Assembly (NCBI RefSeq): GCF_921293095.1
Contig: NC_060252.1
Span: forward strand, 81,488,866 to 81,552,865
Reading direction: 5' to 3'
DNA length: 64,000 bases
Source: Ischnura elegans
Lineage: Eukaryota; Arthropoda; Insecta; Odonata; Coenagrionidae
In this document: in pieces, positions 10,378-20,499 of the stretch
How the letters are laid out: every line of letters begins with the position of its first letter
Numbering within the stretch: position 1 is the first letter of the stretch
Made by a program: the position numbers and the translations under genes
Notes under the pieces: model-generated
The model's input: the letters and a program-made list of their open reading frames with translations, nothing else
Told to the model about the DNA's origin: nothing
Database searches by the model: none

Positions 10378-10604
10378 AATAATTTTATTGGTCCCAGGAC
10401 TTTACATTGTAAAATATAGGACATGTCATACACAAAAATAAATACATACACAATCAGAATCAGACACTTCTGTGGTAGGCAAATTCCTCTAGAAACTGAG
10501 TTGTGCTATAATAGCCTTTGTTGACTAGAAAGAGTTTAAGATTAGATTTGAAAATTGCCCTTGTAGAAGCTTTTTTTAAGGTTGGCCGAAGATAACAGTT
10601 GGTG
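10378..10604 (-). mobile_element. LINE B, 5'-truncated copy inserted into LINE A
   Basis: On the minus strand this block encodes a LINE C-terminal tail (PTLKKASTRAIFKSNLKLFL, YYSTTQFLEEFAYH). It ends with a 3' UTR containing AATAAAATTATTATTA. The word TGACAC flanks both ends (minus strand). Removing the block restores an uninterrupted LINE A frame reading ITVDT/VIPYSNYVKNL. Its 5' end begins with an inverted copy of adjoining target DNA (see the hairpin at 10586-10621). Confidence 0.75.
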
Positions 10605-10621
10605 TCAACTGTTATCTTCGG
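10586..10621. repeat. Perfect 16-bp hairpin with 4-nt loop at a LINE insertion junction
   Basis: CCGAAGATAACAGTTG, a GTGT loop, then its exact inverse CAACTGTTATCTTCGG. One arm (10606-10621) is the target LINE A coding sequence. The other (10586-10601) is extra sequence at the 5' end of inserted LINE B, so the hairpin marks the junction. Confidence 0.92.
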
Positions 10622-10785
10622 TATAGCGTTTACATTCACATTTCTGAGTAGATTTGAGGTAATAAGTACAATTGATTTGGTTTTGTTACAGTTAAGAACA
10701 AAGTTGTTACCTACAGCCCATCAGCAGATATCAATCAATACTCTTTCGATATCTGTGAATGGCCCAGACAGGAGCGGATTAAGGT

Positions 10786-11339
10786 CTTTGTTTTGGATGG
10801 AGGGGGGTAGTTCGTTTCTAGGGTGCCTTGTTGGTACCCAGTACCTCACAGTGAAATTCCATCTTTGTTATGCTATGCATAGACAAGTGGCTTGTGATAT
10901 TTGACAATCATTTTAAAAATAGAAGTAGATTACTGACAGAAGCTGTCGAAGTTCTTGCTATAAGAAAAGTTGTTATGAAAATAGCATGGATCATGCAGGA
11001 AATCTTAAATCTCACTGAGGAAAGAAGATAGCACAAGACTGCAACAACAGAGGAACGGTAGAATAGTTATAAGAGAGTAATAAATGAGACTTATCGCAAA
11101 GTGAGGTAGGCTACATAGGTGGATTTAGGTTGGCTTGATTCACTTGCCCCCAGGGTGCTTAAAAAATACAAAATTTATAATACGTTATCACTAAGATCAT
11201 TTTGATGGGTGTGTTCCATAATTTAATTTCATATTAATAACTTTCCTGTAGAAATAAAGAGAATATTTTGTACAGTAATAATCGTATGTTGTTTGAAATG
11301 TGAAAAGACCGTTTGCCTGTCAGACCCTAGTGAACATTT
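10786..11339. other. Intergenic stretch between LINE clusters
   Basis: AT-rich sequence with a fragment near 11113-11160 (GGTGGATTTAGG ... CCCCCAGGGTGC). It resembles the ends of the small hAT MITE at 12530 and is probably another decayed copy. No gene recognised. Confidence 0.4.
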
Positions 11340-12408
11340 GTTGCATTAGTGGCCTTAGAGAAAGCATTTGACAATGTGGATTGGAACACAATGCTTGGAA
11401 TCCTGAAAGAAATTGGAGTCCTTTACAATGACAGGAGAATCATCTGCAGTTCATGCATAAACCAAGTAGGTATAGGTGATAAGATCAGGATCCAACAGTG
11501 AAGAAGCAAGAATTGGGGAAGGAGTAAGACAAGTCTGTGCTGTGTCACCCATAATTTTCAATGTCTACTTTGAGGAAGCCATAAATGAAATCAAAGAAAA
11601 GGCCTTGGGGGTGAATATCCATGGATAAAAAGTGGGTATGTTACATTTGCCCACAATGTAGCTGTTGTAGCGGAGACAGAGACGGATTTGAAAAATATTC
11701 TGGTTACTCAAGATAGGGTAATGGTTAGATTTCAGCTGAAAATAAGCACAAAGAAAACCAAGAAATTAGTACGCAGCAGTAGAGAAGAAGTCAAGACTAA
11801 TATTGAAATTGGGAAACAAAAACTGGTAAACGTGGATGAATTCTGTTATTTAGGAAGCAGAATAACTGGTGAAGGAGAAGCAAAAAAGAAATTATCATCA
11901 TAATAGCACAGGCAAAGAGAGCAGTCCACCAAAAGAAAGATCTACTCACAGCAGGAAATTTAAACAAAAGTAAGGAAACAAATTATCAGAACTTGACATT
12001 TGGAGTATGCTTCTTTAAGGAATCAAGGCATGGACAATGACAGCAGCAAAGAAATCAAGGATAAAGCCTTTGAAATGTGGTGCCACAGATGAATGATGAG
12101 GATCAAATGGACCGAGTTAGTAATGAGGAAGTCTTAAGATGAGTAGGAGAGAAGAGAAGTCTCATGAAAACCTTGATAAGAAGACGGAACAACTTGATAT
12201 ATAGGCCAATGGCTTGATGAAGACAATCATGCAGGGACAAGTAGATGGCAAGAATGGAAAATGAAGACCTGGGACAAAATATATGGAACAGTTGAAGAAG
12301 GATGTGAAAGAGAAGAAATATGTAAGTTTGAAGATCAGCTGATAGAAGAACTGAGTGGAGAGCTGTGTCCAACCAATCTTAGGATTGTTGAGCATTGATG
12401 ATGATTAG
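11340..12408 (+). mobile_element. LINE C, plus-strand copy with dead reverse transcriptase
   Basis: Plus-strand RT motifs in shifting frames: LEKAFDNVDWN (about 11353), GVRQVCAVSPIIFNVYF (about 11526), then FAHNVAVVA at 11646 where YADD would be expected, so the catalytic aspartates are lost. VDEFCYLGSRI follows (about 11833), then FEMWCHR and IKWTE (about 12070-12110). It ends AGAACTGAGTGGAGAGCTGT ... AACCAATCTTAGGATTGTTG with a GATGAT tail. The same 3' end occurs at 62174. Stops and shifts are numerous. Confidence 0.8.
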
Positions 12409-12529
12409 TTTGTTTAGCTTGTGAAATAAAAATTTTGCTGGAGAGCCACCTCAAAGATTACATCTTTCCAATTTATCCAGAAAGTATGAGGTGGCGGTCA
12501 CCCCACCCCTTTTACCCATCAATCATTTA

Positions 12530-12675
12530 CAGGGGTGGATCCAGGATTTCTTTCTGGGGGACACAAAAATGCCTCGTAATACAAAACGATTGCAATGATA
12601 ATGGGACTATTAAAAATCTTGCATATTTTTAAGGGTCGGGGGGGAGCATGTGCCTCCCCCTTATATCCACCTATG
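12530..12675. mobile_element. 146-bp hAT-type MITE with perfect 8-bp target duplication
   Basis: The termini CAGGGGTGGATCC and (inverse) CATAGGTGGATAT are flanked by identical ATCATTTA at 12522-12529 and 12676-12683. G-rich subterminal tracts (CTGGGGG near the left end, GGGTCGGGGGGGAG near the right) are roughly inverted. The 8-bp duplication and CA..TG ends fit hAT MITEs. Confidence 0.82.
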
Positions 12676-12929
12676 ATCATTTATATTGAATTCAGTTCTA
12701 GGATGATAAGGTATTGATTAGCCAGCTGTCCAGAGGGTTGCAGGTTCAGGTGGGTGCATGTGATAAACAGTGTAAGTAGAATTAAGAATCTTGAATATCA
12801 ATTACCAGGAGATAAAGGCCATGCAATTTTGTACTTTGGATATCAATGGGCTAAATATAGAGCAAGTGTTTGTAAGGGAGTGAGGCTTGGATGTTTTCAA
12901 CTGCATAGAAGTCAAAAGTGGAAGCATTT

Positions 12930-13310
12930 CAATTGTGGTGCAACAGTAGACGGATGAAGATAAAATGGATTGACCGAGTAGTATTGAGGAAGTGCTAAGA
13001 GGAGTTGGAGAAAAGATCGAGAAGCCTTCAAACCTTGAGCATAAGACAGGACAATTTAGTTAGCCACATCATGATGGCCTGATGAAAACAATCGTAGGAG
13101 GACAGGTGGATGGGAAGAAGGGCATGGGATGACCCTGAGTGAATTACGTAAACTTACTGTTCCTGTAACCAAGAAAACAACCAGTGCAGGTTATTAAGGA
13201 TGAAAAAGATAAGAAATACATCACTATGATATGGCCAGCAGGCAGGATAGTAGAATGGAGAGCTGCATCAATGCAATCTAAGGATTGTAGACTTATAATA
13301 AATAGACTGG
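12930..13310 (+). mobile_element. LINE C, second plus-strand 3' fragment
   Basis: Contains the same C-terminal phrases as the upstream copy, in decayed form: KIKWID, a VGEK-like stretch, DGLMKTIV-GGQVDGKKG, and the final GAATGGAGAGCTGCATCAATGCAATCTAAGGATTG. It is separated from the first copy by the MITE and about 250 bp of unclassified DNA, and is diverged enough to be an independent insertion. Confidence 0.65.
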
Positions 13311-15768
13311 AGACATTCGCAGTGTGGTATGGAGGAAAATGGAGAAGGTAAGACAGAATGAGAGGAGAGATGGGAATGGTGAAGTTCTCGAGATTATGGG
13401 TAAGAAGACAGAACTGCAAGAGAAGGAATTAATGCAGATAAAGTGTGGATGATGGATGGTAAAGCCATGATAGAGCAGGGAAGGATAGCTAGCTGGGAAA
13501 AAGGGTGGAAGAAAAAAAGGTTCTTGGATAGAATAATAACAGGCTAGAAAGAGAAAGTTTCAATCTGGTTAGGCTGAAGTCGTGAATAGTAAGTATTTTT
13601 CTCTTTAAGATGAAATATTATGCATGGGTGCCTTTCAAGTATTTGACTACCAACAAGAAATATATAAAAGCTTGTAGGGGAAATAAGGGGGGAATGGGTC
13701 AGTGGGAGGTAAGGGAGTTCAAATTTCCCTCTTTTGATTTAAGTCTGTTAGCTCTTGCTTTTCTCACATGCATGAGAAGCAGTAGCTGCATTTCCTCATA
13801 AAATGGCTCCTGGCTCACTTCTATGAATGTAAGTGAAGAAGAGGATATTGGTTTTCACACCAATTTTGGTAACTTTCATGAGATGCTTTAACTTATAATT
13901 TCTATTATTATAATTATGACTTTCTCTCACTGGAAGCACTGATGCAAATGCATGTCCTTCGGGTGTATAACTGGTAATTTCAATAACATCTAGTTGCTTC
14001 TTAAAGCCTATTAATACCTGTGAAATACAAAATGCAGGCCTTTAAGGGAGGTCTGGAACATCAGATATGTGAGAGGAATGGGACAGTGTCCCACTTCCCC
14101 CAGGCACTATTACTTTAAGCTTTATTTTGTAAGGCATTTTAATTTTTAGTTTTAGGTCATTATGCCTCATAAGTGGCAGGGAACAAAATGTGTAGGATAG
14201 TATGTGACCAAGAAATCAGTGGAAGAGGTTATAACGTAATTGCGCAGATTAGCCCTAAAAACGTGTCGAAATATCAAGAATGCAAGCTTGGAATTAGATC
14301 AGGGGCTATTTTGCTATCTCACACTCATGAATTTTTGCATGTGTTCTAAAGATTCACCACTTTACACGACAAAATTTTGATTGCACCTTCGTACATACAT
14401 CCGATTGCACAATGACGTACCCTTGTAAAACAGCCTTTAAAATTGAGTGACTTCTCATAGAAGTGCATGTTATTATCCCAAGGAAACTTCCTTTTGTCAT
14501 TTACCAAAAAGTAGTACAATAGGTCGTTCAACTGAGGTTCATACTTGAAAATTCCATGTTTTCCCACGCTTGCCAGAATGGTGATTTTTTCCATAAGTGC
14601 AACTTAAATACAGGTTGGAAAGTCATTACAGGCCAATTTGTAAATCACTTCTTTGGAATCAACTAAATTAATTTTTTTCAAGAAATATCCACAATCCCTA
14701 CACTTCTCATAGGGGCCTGTATGAAATTTAATGGAAATGGTCAGTACAACAATACGGGCTCTTTCACCATTGATTGTCATAGGAATTGAAACATTGAAGA
14801 GACCCGTATTTTCCTATTCATCACAGCAATTTGCAATGAAAATAATATATAAATCTTAACACTCTTGCACATAAATTGATTACGTGAAAGACCCCTGCCA
14901 AGCAGTTCACCACATCTCAGCTACTCACTGGCCTCTTGCATCTGCTTTGCAAGGTTATTTGTTGTATTCAGTTTTTCTGAAGTACAACTCGCACGTACTA
15001 TATTGGTTATTGCCCAGCATTTCGTGCCTGTTTCTGATCACTTTTTTAAAGGGAATAATTCAGTTTTAATTTCAGTGGAGGGTTTCATAAACTTTCTTGG
15101 AAGGGGAGAGGTTGGAAAGGGAGGGGTGGGAGTTTTTTTACTACAAAAGAAAGTAGGATCCCATGTGTGGTTGGTTTTGAAGCCACAGTCCCCATTTAAG
15201 TTTTCCTGCACTTCCTTATCTCCGATGCCTTGCATGTTAGCCAGGGTTTAAACATTTTTCACTTCTGCAATCTTTTATTTTTTTGGAGTAGATCAAGTTC
15301 TGAGCTCTGCTACTGCTGACATCAGAGGTTGCACAAGTCAAATGGCATGCCATAGTTTGTTATCCAATTCAGGCTTTAACTGATAAGACTGCTTTCCCTG
15401 ATATATTCATTGTTGCAGGTTTGGCAAGGGGAACTTCCTGAACATGTTAATGAACTGAATCTAATGATGTCACACACTCATGAAAAGGGGACTGAAACTT
15501 GCAAATACTTTTTACTTTGGACAGTACATATGTCTGAATGAGGAAGAATTATTTTCCATCATTACATACCTTTCCCTTCCATCTAATGGATTCTTTTCAT
15601 AAATTACGATTCTAAATATCAGTGAATGACCCCATCAGCCAATATGTATAGGTATAATTGTCAACCAGAAGAAAAAATTTTAAACGCAACTGAGAGCAAA
15701 AAAGTATCAGAAAGGTAGGTTTTCAGAATAAGTCTGCATAAGAAAATCAGCCGAATATTTTGTCAAGA
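13311..15768. other. Intergenic region between LINE cluster and CBP 3' end, no gene recognised
   Basis: About 2.4 kb holding short open frames only. The longest (82 codons on the minus strand at 14346-14594) has no recognisable motif and no splice support. A GGGACAGTGTCCC palindrome near 14080 sits in a CCCC-rich context like other decayed repeats in the window. Confidence 0.45.
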
Positions 15769-17478
15769 TTTATTATAAAATCATCAAATGCTCTTGACCA
15801 TATACTCCAGAAAACAGAAATATCCAAATTTGCAATGTCTTTTGATTCAGTTTTTACATAAAAGCCTTATTTATAACATGGGAAAACAAATCTCAAATAT
15901 GATTCGGTAATAATAATTAGAAATAACTTTGCAACTTTTAGATATTACTGTATTCTGTAGTTATGTACAAACTGAAGTAACACTTTACACTGTACATTGA
16001 GCGCTTCAAATATTGATCACTACACTAAACATGCTACCATCCATAATAAATAAGGAAATATTAGGTATTGCACAGGTGGGCAGACACGGGAATCACAGTG
16101 CAATCCAAACCAAAAGGTCAAACTGCACAGCACAATACACCCTTCAAAATTGCAGGAAACACTTTGGTGGAATGTAATGGTGAAGATTTTTTTGTCATTT
16201 TATAGAAAAAAATATACATATACAATTAAAGGAAACATGGGGTAAGTTTCATACAACCAGATGGGTGATGAGTGCCAAACAGTTTGAATCCCCTTGCGTC
16301 AACAGCAGCCTTAAGAAAGTCACTTTAAGCCAAATAAAGGCTCAGAATGCAAGTCTTCCCAGGCAACCACCTGTTTTTTCTTTCTTCTTCTTCACAACCA
16401 CCAACTGGCCCAATTATTCAGTGATTTCACCTCCTCATTCCTTTCCGCAACATCAAGAATCTGAGATCTTTCATATTTAAACATTATTTTATAAATGTTA
16501 TAGGCATGATTCATGAATTAGTGGCATTCCTATGAAAATGAAAATTTTCCTTGATGTTGAAATCACTGGCAATCTCAAGGGCACCACAGCTTCTCGAGAC
16601 AAAAAATACCGTTCCCACAATCCATTTTTTTCCGTGCTGTTGAAAGTTTCCGTGTGCAAAGAAAAGCACCACACAACAGTCTTAGGGGTGAAATTTGTAA
16701 AGGGAGTTCCAAGACTTAAATAGATGTCCATCTTGACTCGGGCCCTCATCTTGTTTACACCAAATAACTACCACCATAAGCTGAAATGTTTTGTCCTCGC
16801 ATATTTTACAGCAAAATTAAGTCTTCATTTGAAAAGAGGTTTCAAGAGGGGTAATGATAGCACTACTGACAAAATTCTCTAAGGAGCAAGCACAGGAGAG
16901 GCCTTGTGGCAAACAAGAAAAACTATTATCATGGGGATTTAACTAGTGTTGTGACTGCATTTCAAGGTTCCATAGTAACTAACTATACAAATGTGTTAAC
17001 TCTTACAGCAATGTAAACAAGATTTACTTAGAAAAACGCACACAGTTTTATCAACTTCATAATATTACGACAACATTTTTGCAATTTCACTCTTCTACAG
17101 ACCAGTAATTGCAAAGATTATAAAATAAACAAATTGCACCTGTGTGCAATTGCTTTTTAAATTTGTTCACAATCTTTAATTCAGCACTAACACAGCCTCA
17201 CATAGCCAATACTTTTTTAAGACTCCCAAATGCTCCATCCTCAGGAATAACAAATCACACACTATTTACACTTTTTAAGTCACTGTAATTATCCACAGCC
17301 CAGAAAGACGATTTCCACAGGGGAACAAGGGCTCACAAGAGGCGGGGTGGGGGAATAAAAATTGAATCCTCAATATCAGCGCACATTCTCCATAGATGTT
17401 GGGGTGATGCACCTGAACACAATTTGTTTCAAATACAAAAATGATGGTCAGCTTTCAATTCTTACAATTTGGCGGGTA
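15769..17478 (-). other. nej: Inferred CBP 3' untranslated region
   Basis: Follows the CBP stop codon. AATAAA on the minus strand at 15774-15769 is one candidate poly(A) signal, giving a UTR of about 1.7 kb. Another AATAAA-like word lies near 15270. The stretch lacks recognisable transposon ends and coding frames, which fits a UTR, but its end cannot be fixed from sequence alone. Confidence 0.35.
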
Positions 17479-19036
17479 CTACAATTGTTCAACAAATTTG
17501 GACAGTTGGTCCTGAGGAGTCATTGGAGTCATATCAGACTCACCACCTACACCACCAGGCCCAGCACCAGGTCCACCTAAGCCTAATTGTCCTGGACCAG
17601 CCGGACTCGGATGGGGCATTCCCACAACACCACCACCCCCAGCCCCACCATGCCCACCACCCGCCAACTGCGAGAGCATCATCTCACTACTTCCCAGTCC
17701 CCCACTGTCTGGTCCACTGCCTGGGGCAGGCATGCCGGGATGAGGTGAATGGGTTGGCGTAGGCGTGTGGTGATGGGGTGAAGGGACGGGCTGCGAGCGA
17801 GGAGAGGGAATGGGCTGGTTTCGCGGGGATGGGATCATGCCTCCCTGCCCTTGTCCAACTACCATGCCACCCCCACCAGCTCCTCGCGGCGAGGGGTTTG
17901 GCTGGGGCGAGCGCACTGCTTGTGAGAGCGTGGGGGGAGGGGAACGCACCTGCTGCATCAACTGCTGCTGCTGTTGCTGCTGCTGTTGAACCTGAGAAGG
18001 ATTCGGGGGTCCCATCATACCCTGGCCGGGGGACATCGGCGGGGGGGTGGGTTTGAGGCCCTGCTGCTGCTGAGCTGACGCAACAGCTTGCTGCTGCTGC
18101 AAAAGCATCGCTGCAGCCTGCGCATTCGGCTGCCCCTGAAACTGGGGCGGTCCTTGAGGGCCTGCACCATACCCGTCAGGACCACCACCAGGGCTTTGCT
18201 GAAATCCACCATGCTGCTGTTGCTGCTGAGCAAATGCCATGGACCCAGGATGTGGCTGCCTGGGTGGCCGCTGGCCATAAGGTGGTGTTGGAGGTTGTTG
18301 GAACCCACCTTGTTGCTGATGCTGCTGCTGTTGTTGTTGCTGTTGCCTCTGCATGGCCATGAACTGGTGCTTGTACCAACTCTGCTGCTGTGTCATCATT
18401 TGCGATTGGCCTGGGCCGCCAACCATGCTAACCTGTTGCTGTTGCTGCTGCATACCACCCACTTGAACAGAGTTGCCTTGGGCCACCATCATGCCTGGGG
18501 GTCCACCGCCTTGCATCTGCATACCCCCTCCTCCACCTGGCATCTGCATCCTTGGCTGCATTCCTACCCCTTGCATTCCCGCTTGCATCTGCTGCTGTTG
18601 TTGCTGCTGCTGTTGTTGCTGTTGCTGCTGTTGTTGCTGTTGCTGTAGCATCTGCTGCTGTTGTTGCTGGGCCTGCATCGGCTGCTGGTGCTGTTGTTGC
18701 TGCATTCCTTGTTGCTGCTGCTGGATATGCCTCTGTTTCAAGAAAGCAGCCATCAACTGAGGATTCTTTTTCAGAATCTGCAATATCTGATTCTGCTGTT
18801 CAGGGGTATTCGGCTTCTTGAGTGTGTACAAGAGTTGGTGAAGTGCCTGCTTTGCTGGTTGTGAAACACCACCAGATGCAACAGCAAGACTAGGTGGACC
18901 TTCCTGAGCTCCACCAGCTGGATGAACTCCACCCATTCCTACCGTCAACAGATTCCCTTGAACAGTTTGCTGAGGAATCAATTGGTTGGGTGCTGTCTGC
19001 CTGATACCAGAATTTTGCTGCATACCACCAGGAAAC
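17479..19036 (-). CDS. nej: CBP terminal exon: NCBD and low-complexity C-terminal tail
   Basis: A 1558-nt exon encoding 518 residues and TAG at 17481-17479. After [10 protein letters not shown] comes the NCBD, the small helical domain that binds SRC-family co-activators: [14 protein letters not shown], then [20 protein letters not shown]. The rest is Gln-, Gly-, Pro- and Met-rich, including nineteen consecutive glutamines, and ends LSKFVEQL. Human CBP ends LEKFVEGL, so the true C-terminus is reached. The acceptor is TTTTTAG at 19037-19038. Many long frames on the opposite strand here (poly-Leu, poly-Cys) are shadows of the CAG/CAA codons. Confidence 0.97.
18589..18645 (-). repeat. nej: CBP polyglutamine tract, 19 mixed CAG/CAA codons
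   Basis: Nineteen uninterrupted glutamine codons with CAG and CAA intermixed, between ATG-CTA and ATG codons. The mixture argues against a pure trinucleotide expansion. Further Q runs lie at about 18670-18720, 18323-18345 and 17960-17990. Confidence 0.95.
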
Positions 19037-19234
19037 CTAAAAATGGAAACATTAGTTAATACATTTGCATACATTGTTTATTGATAGGGTTACGGTGTTT
19101 CTTTAAAAATACTTTCTAGTGAACACATAATATTCAAAAGGTTAAAATGCGTGTGCCTTCAAATCTCTGGCTCTACCAGTTTTAGAGCTTGGGGTCCAGA
19201 GTCAGAACCAAAGCCAAAAAGAAAGCACAGAAAA

Positions 19235-19480
19235 CTATCTTGTAAGTTCATATCAGGAAATGCTGCGTGGAAAACATTTTTTGCTCAATGTTTCTCTGCT
19301 CTAACTGGGAGCATTATCAAGAGAATATTAACAATATCTAGAAAAAAATGTCAAGACAATATTTATGATCGAAAAATCTATAAAATATATATTAATAATA
19401 ACACTCCCAGTATCAGGAGAGAAATGTTAAAGGAAAAAGGTTTTCCACGCAGCATTTCGGAAAGGAACTTACAAGATAGA
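19235..19480. repeat. Long imperfect inverted repeat in the last CBP intron
   Basis: The left arm (about 19235-19328) and right arm (about 19388-19480) are inverted copies. They include perfect matches CTATCTTGTAAGTT / AACTTACAAGATAG at the outer ends and ATGCTGCGTGGAAAAC / GTTTTCCACGCAGCAT inside. ACTGGGAG / CTCCCAGT pair near the loop. The loop is about 60 nt and AT-rich. It looks like a small foldback MITE, or the source of a long intronic hairpin. Confidence 0.8.
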
Positions 19481-20072
19481 TAAAAGAAGCTGCATAAATA
19501 TTCAAACACTGAGATCTATATTGCATGAAGCCTCTTGCGTGACTGACTCAGAAATGGATACAATTTCATTACAACATCCAATTAGAAAACTTGTTTACAT
19601 TACCTACTTTAAGCAGTGATGTTATGTAGCTTTAGAATAAACTCTGTTTGAAAAGAGTTTCTGATATAAGTTTTTGCAGTGTTCAGGTTTCCAGTAGAGC
19701 AGATTTCCAGATTCCATCCTTCCAGTCATTGTGATGGTGATGTTTCACTTACAGCACAAAAGGTGAAACTTTGCCATCAAAATGACTATGCTGACGGAAC
19801 CCAAGAATCTGCTCCACAGAAAAAAAAACTATGAGTTACCTGCAGCAAAGAAGTTTGTCACAAAGAGGTTTCTAGTACCTTGAACGTTTTTATATTTCAT
19901 CACTACACTCTTAAAATCAATTTAATCACATACTCTTCCACTCCAGATAATTTTTTGAGAATTCCCATACATCTTGGCACTTAAATGAAATAGAAAATAC
20001 CAGGTGTTTAAAAATGAAGTGGGGTTTTAACTTTATAATATTTATTACACTTATCTTAAAGCTTAAATGATA

Positions 20073-20494
20073 CATCAAATGAGAGAGCTACTCGAGCAGT
20101 TTTGTTTGTTGGCCACAAAGCGCATGCGCAGCCAATGTTTACGCCGCCATCCTTTTCAAAGCGCAAGTAACAAAGATGACTACTTATAAAAAGAAAGCTT
20201 TATGTGTTTTGCAGTTTGCAAAGACAGAATCTATAGTTACTGTGCAACGTGCCTTCTCTACTGAGTTTGGCTGTGATCCTCCAGGTGATAACAAAATCTT
20301 ACCTCCACAACCAGCAGACTTTTCCGAATAAAGAAATAGGATAGAAGCAGCCGTTACAGCAATTACTCGAGAGACACTTATCATAACCTTTTGGGAAGAA
20401 CTCGCATATCATCTTAACGTGTGCCAACTGGTGCACACATTGAACACTTGTAGGCTTTCATGTAAAACCGTCTAAGTTGCTCTTTCATTTCATG
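20073..20494 (+). mobile_element. Internally deleted mariner-type element
   Basis: The left terminus CATCAAATGAGAGAGCTACT and inverted right terminus CATGAAATGAAAGAGCAACT are bounded by TA at 20071-20072 and 20495-20496. Inside is a transposase remnant that jumps from its N-terminal helix-turn-helix part to its C-terminal part (see 20176-20460). At 422 bp it is a typical MITE-sized deletion derivative. Its right edge lies only 5 bp from the next pogo-like element. Confidence 0.8.
20176..20460 (+). pseudogene. mariner-type transposase with the catalytic core deleted
   Basis: ATG at 20176 reads MTTYKKKALCVLQFAKTESI, then VTVQRAFSTEFGCDPPGDNK, the N-terminal helix-turn-helix of a family common in arthropods. 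The same frame then continues LPPQPADFSE, a TAA, and RNRIEAAVTAITRETLI, FWEELAYHLNVCQ, which is the extreme C-terminus of that family. About 200 residues, including the DDE/D catalytic triad, are missing at the K-I/L junction. The element could only be mobilised in trans. Confidence 0.72.
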
Positions 20495-20499
20495 TATTA

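Larger units (their letters stand above)
8867..10785 (-). mobile_element. LINE A (CR1/L2-like reverse transcriptase), fragmented, with insertions
   Basis: On the minus strand, RT palm and C-terminal motifs run from about 10785 (NFVLNCNKTKSIVLITS) through VIPYSNYVKNLSAILMCNL, SLIFPHIDYSCLVY and HISPYFNHLDLLKAK. They resume at 9780 with NDLPSYLKQIF, ARPWNSIPKDL and SSFKQRFLQF. The 3' end carries AATAAA and an ATT microsatellite (8867-8882), as in CR1/L2-type LINEs. LINE B interrupts it at 10378-10604, and a repeat with GGGGCAGCTGCCCC (near 9961) interrupts it at about 9790-10000. Stops and frame breaks show it is dead. Confidence 0.75.

Noticed and set aside
14346-14594. 82-codon minus-strand frame as a small gene
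   Set aside because: No recognisable motif, no splice or promoter support, in a repeat-rich intergenic region.
18589-18645. Pathological-type CAG expansion
   Set aside because: The tract mixes CAG and CAA and is of ordinary length for insect CBP.
18088-18821. Long plus-strand open frames rich in Leu, Cys or Ala opposite the CBP C-terminal exon
   Set aside because: They are antisense readings of CAG/CAA glutamine codons, which contain no stops in any frame; the minus-strand CBP frame explains the region fully.
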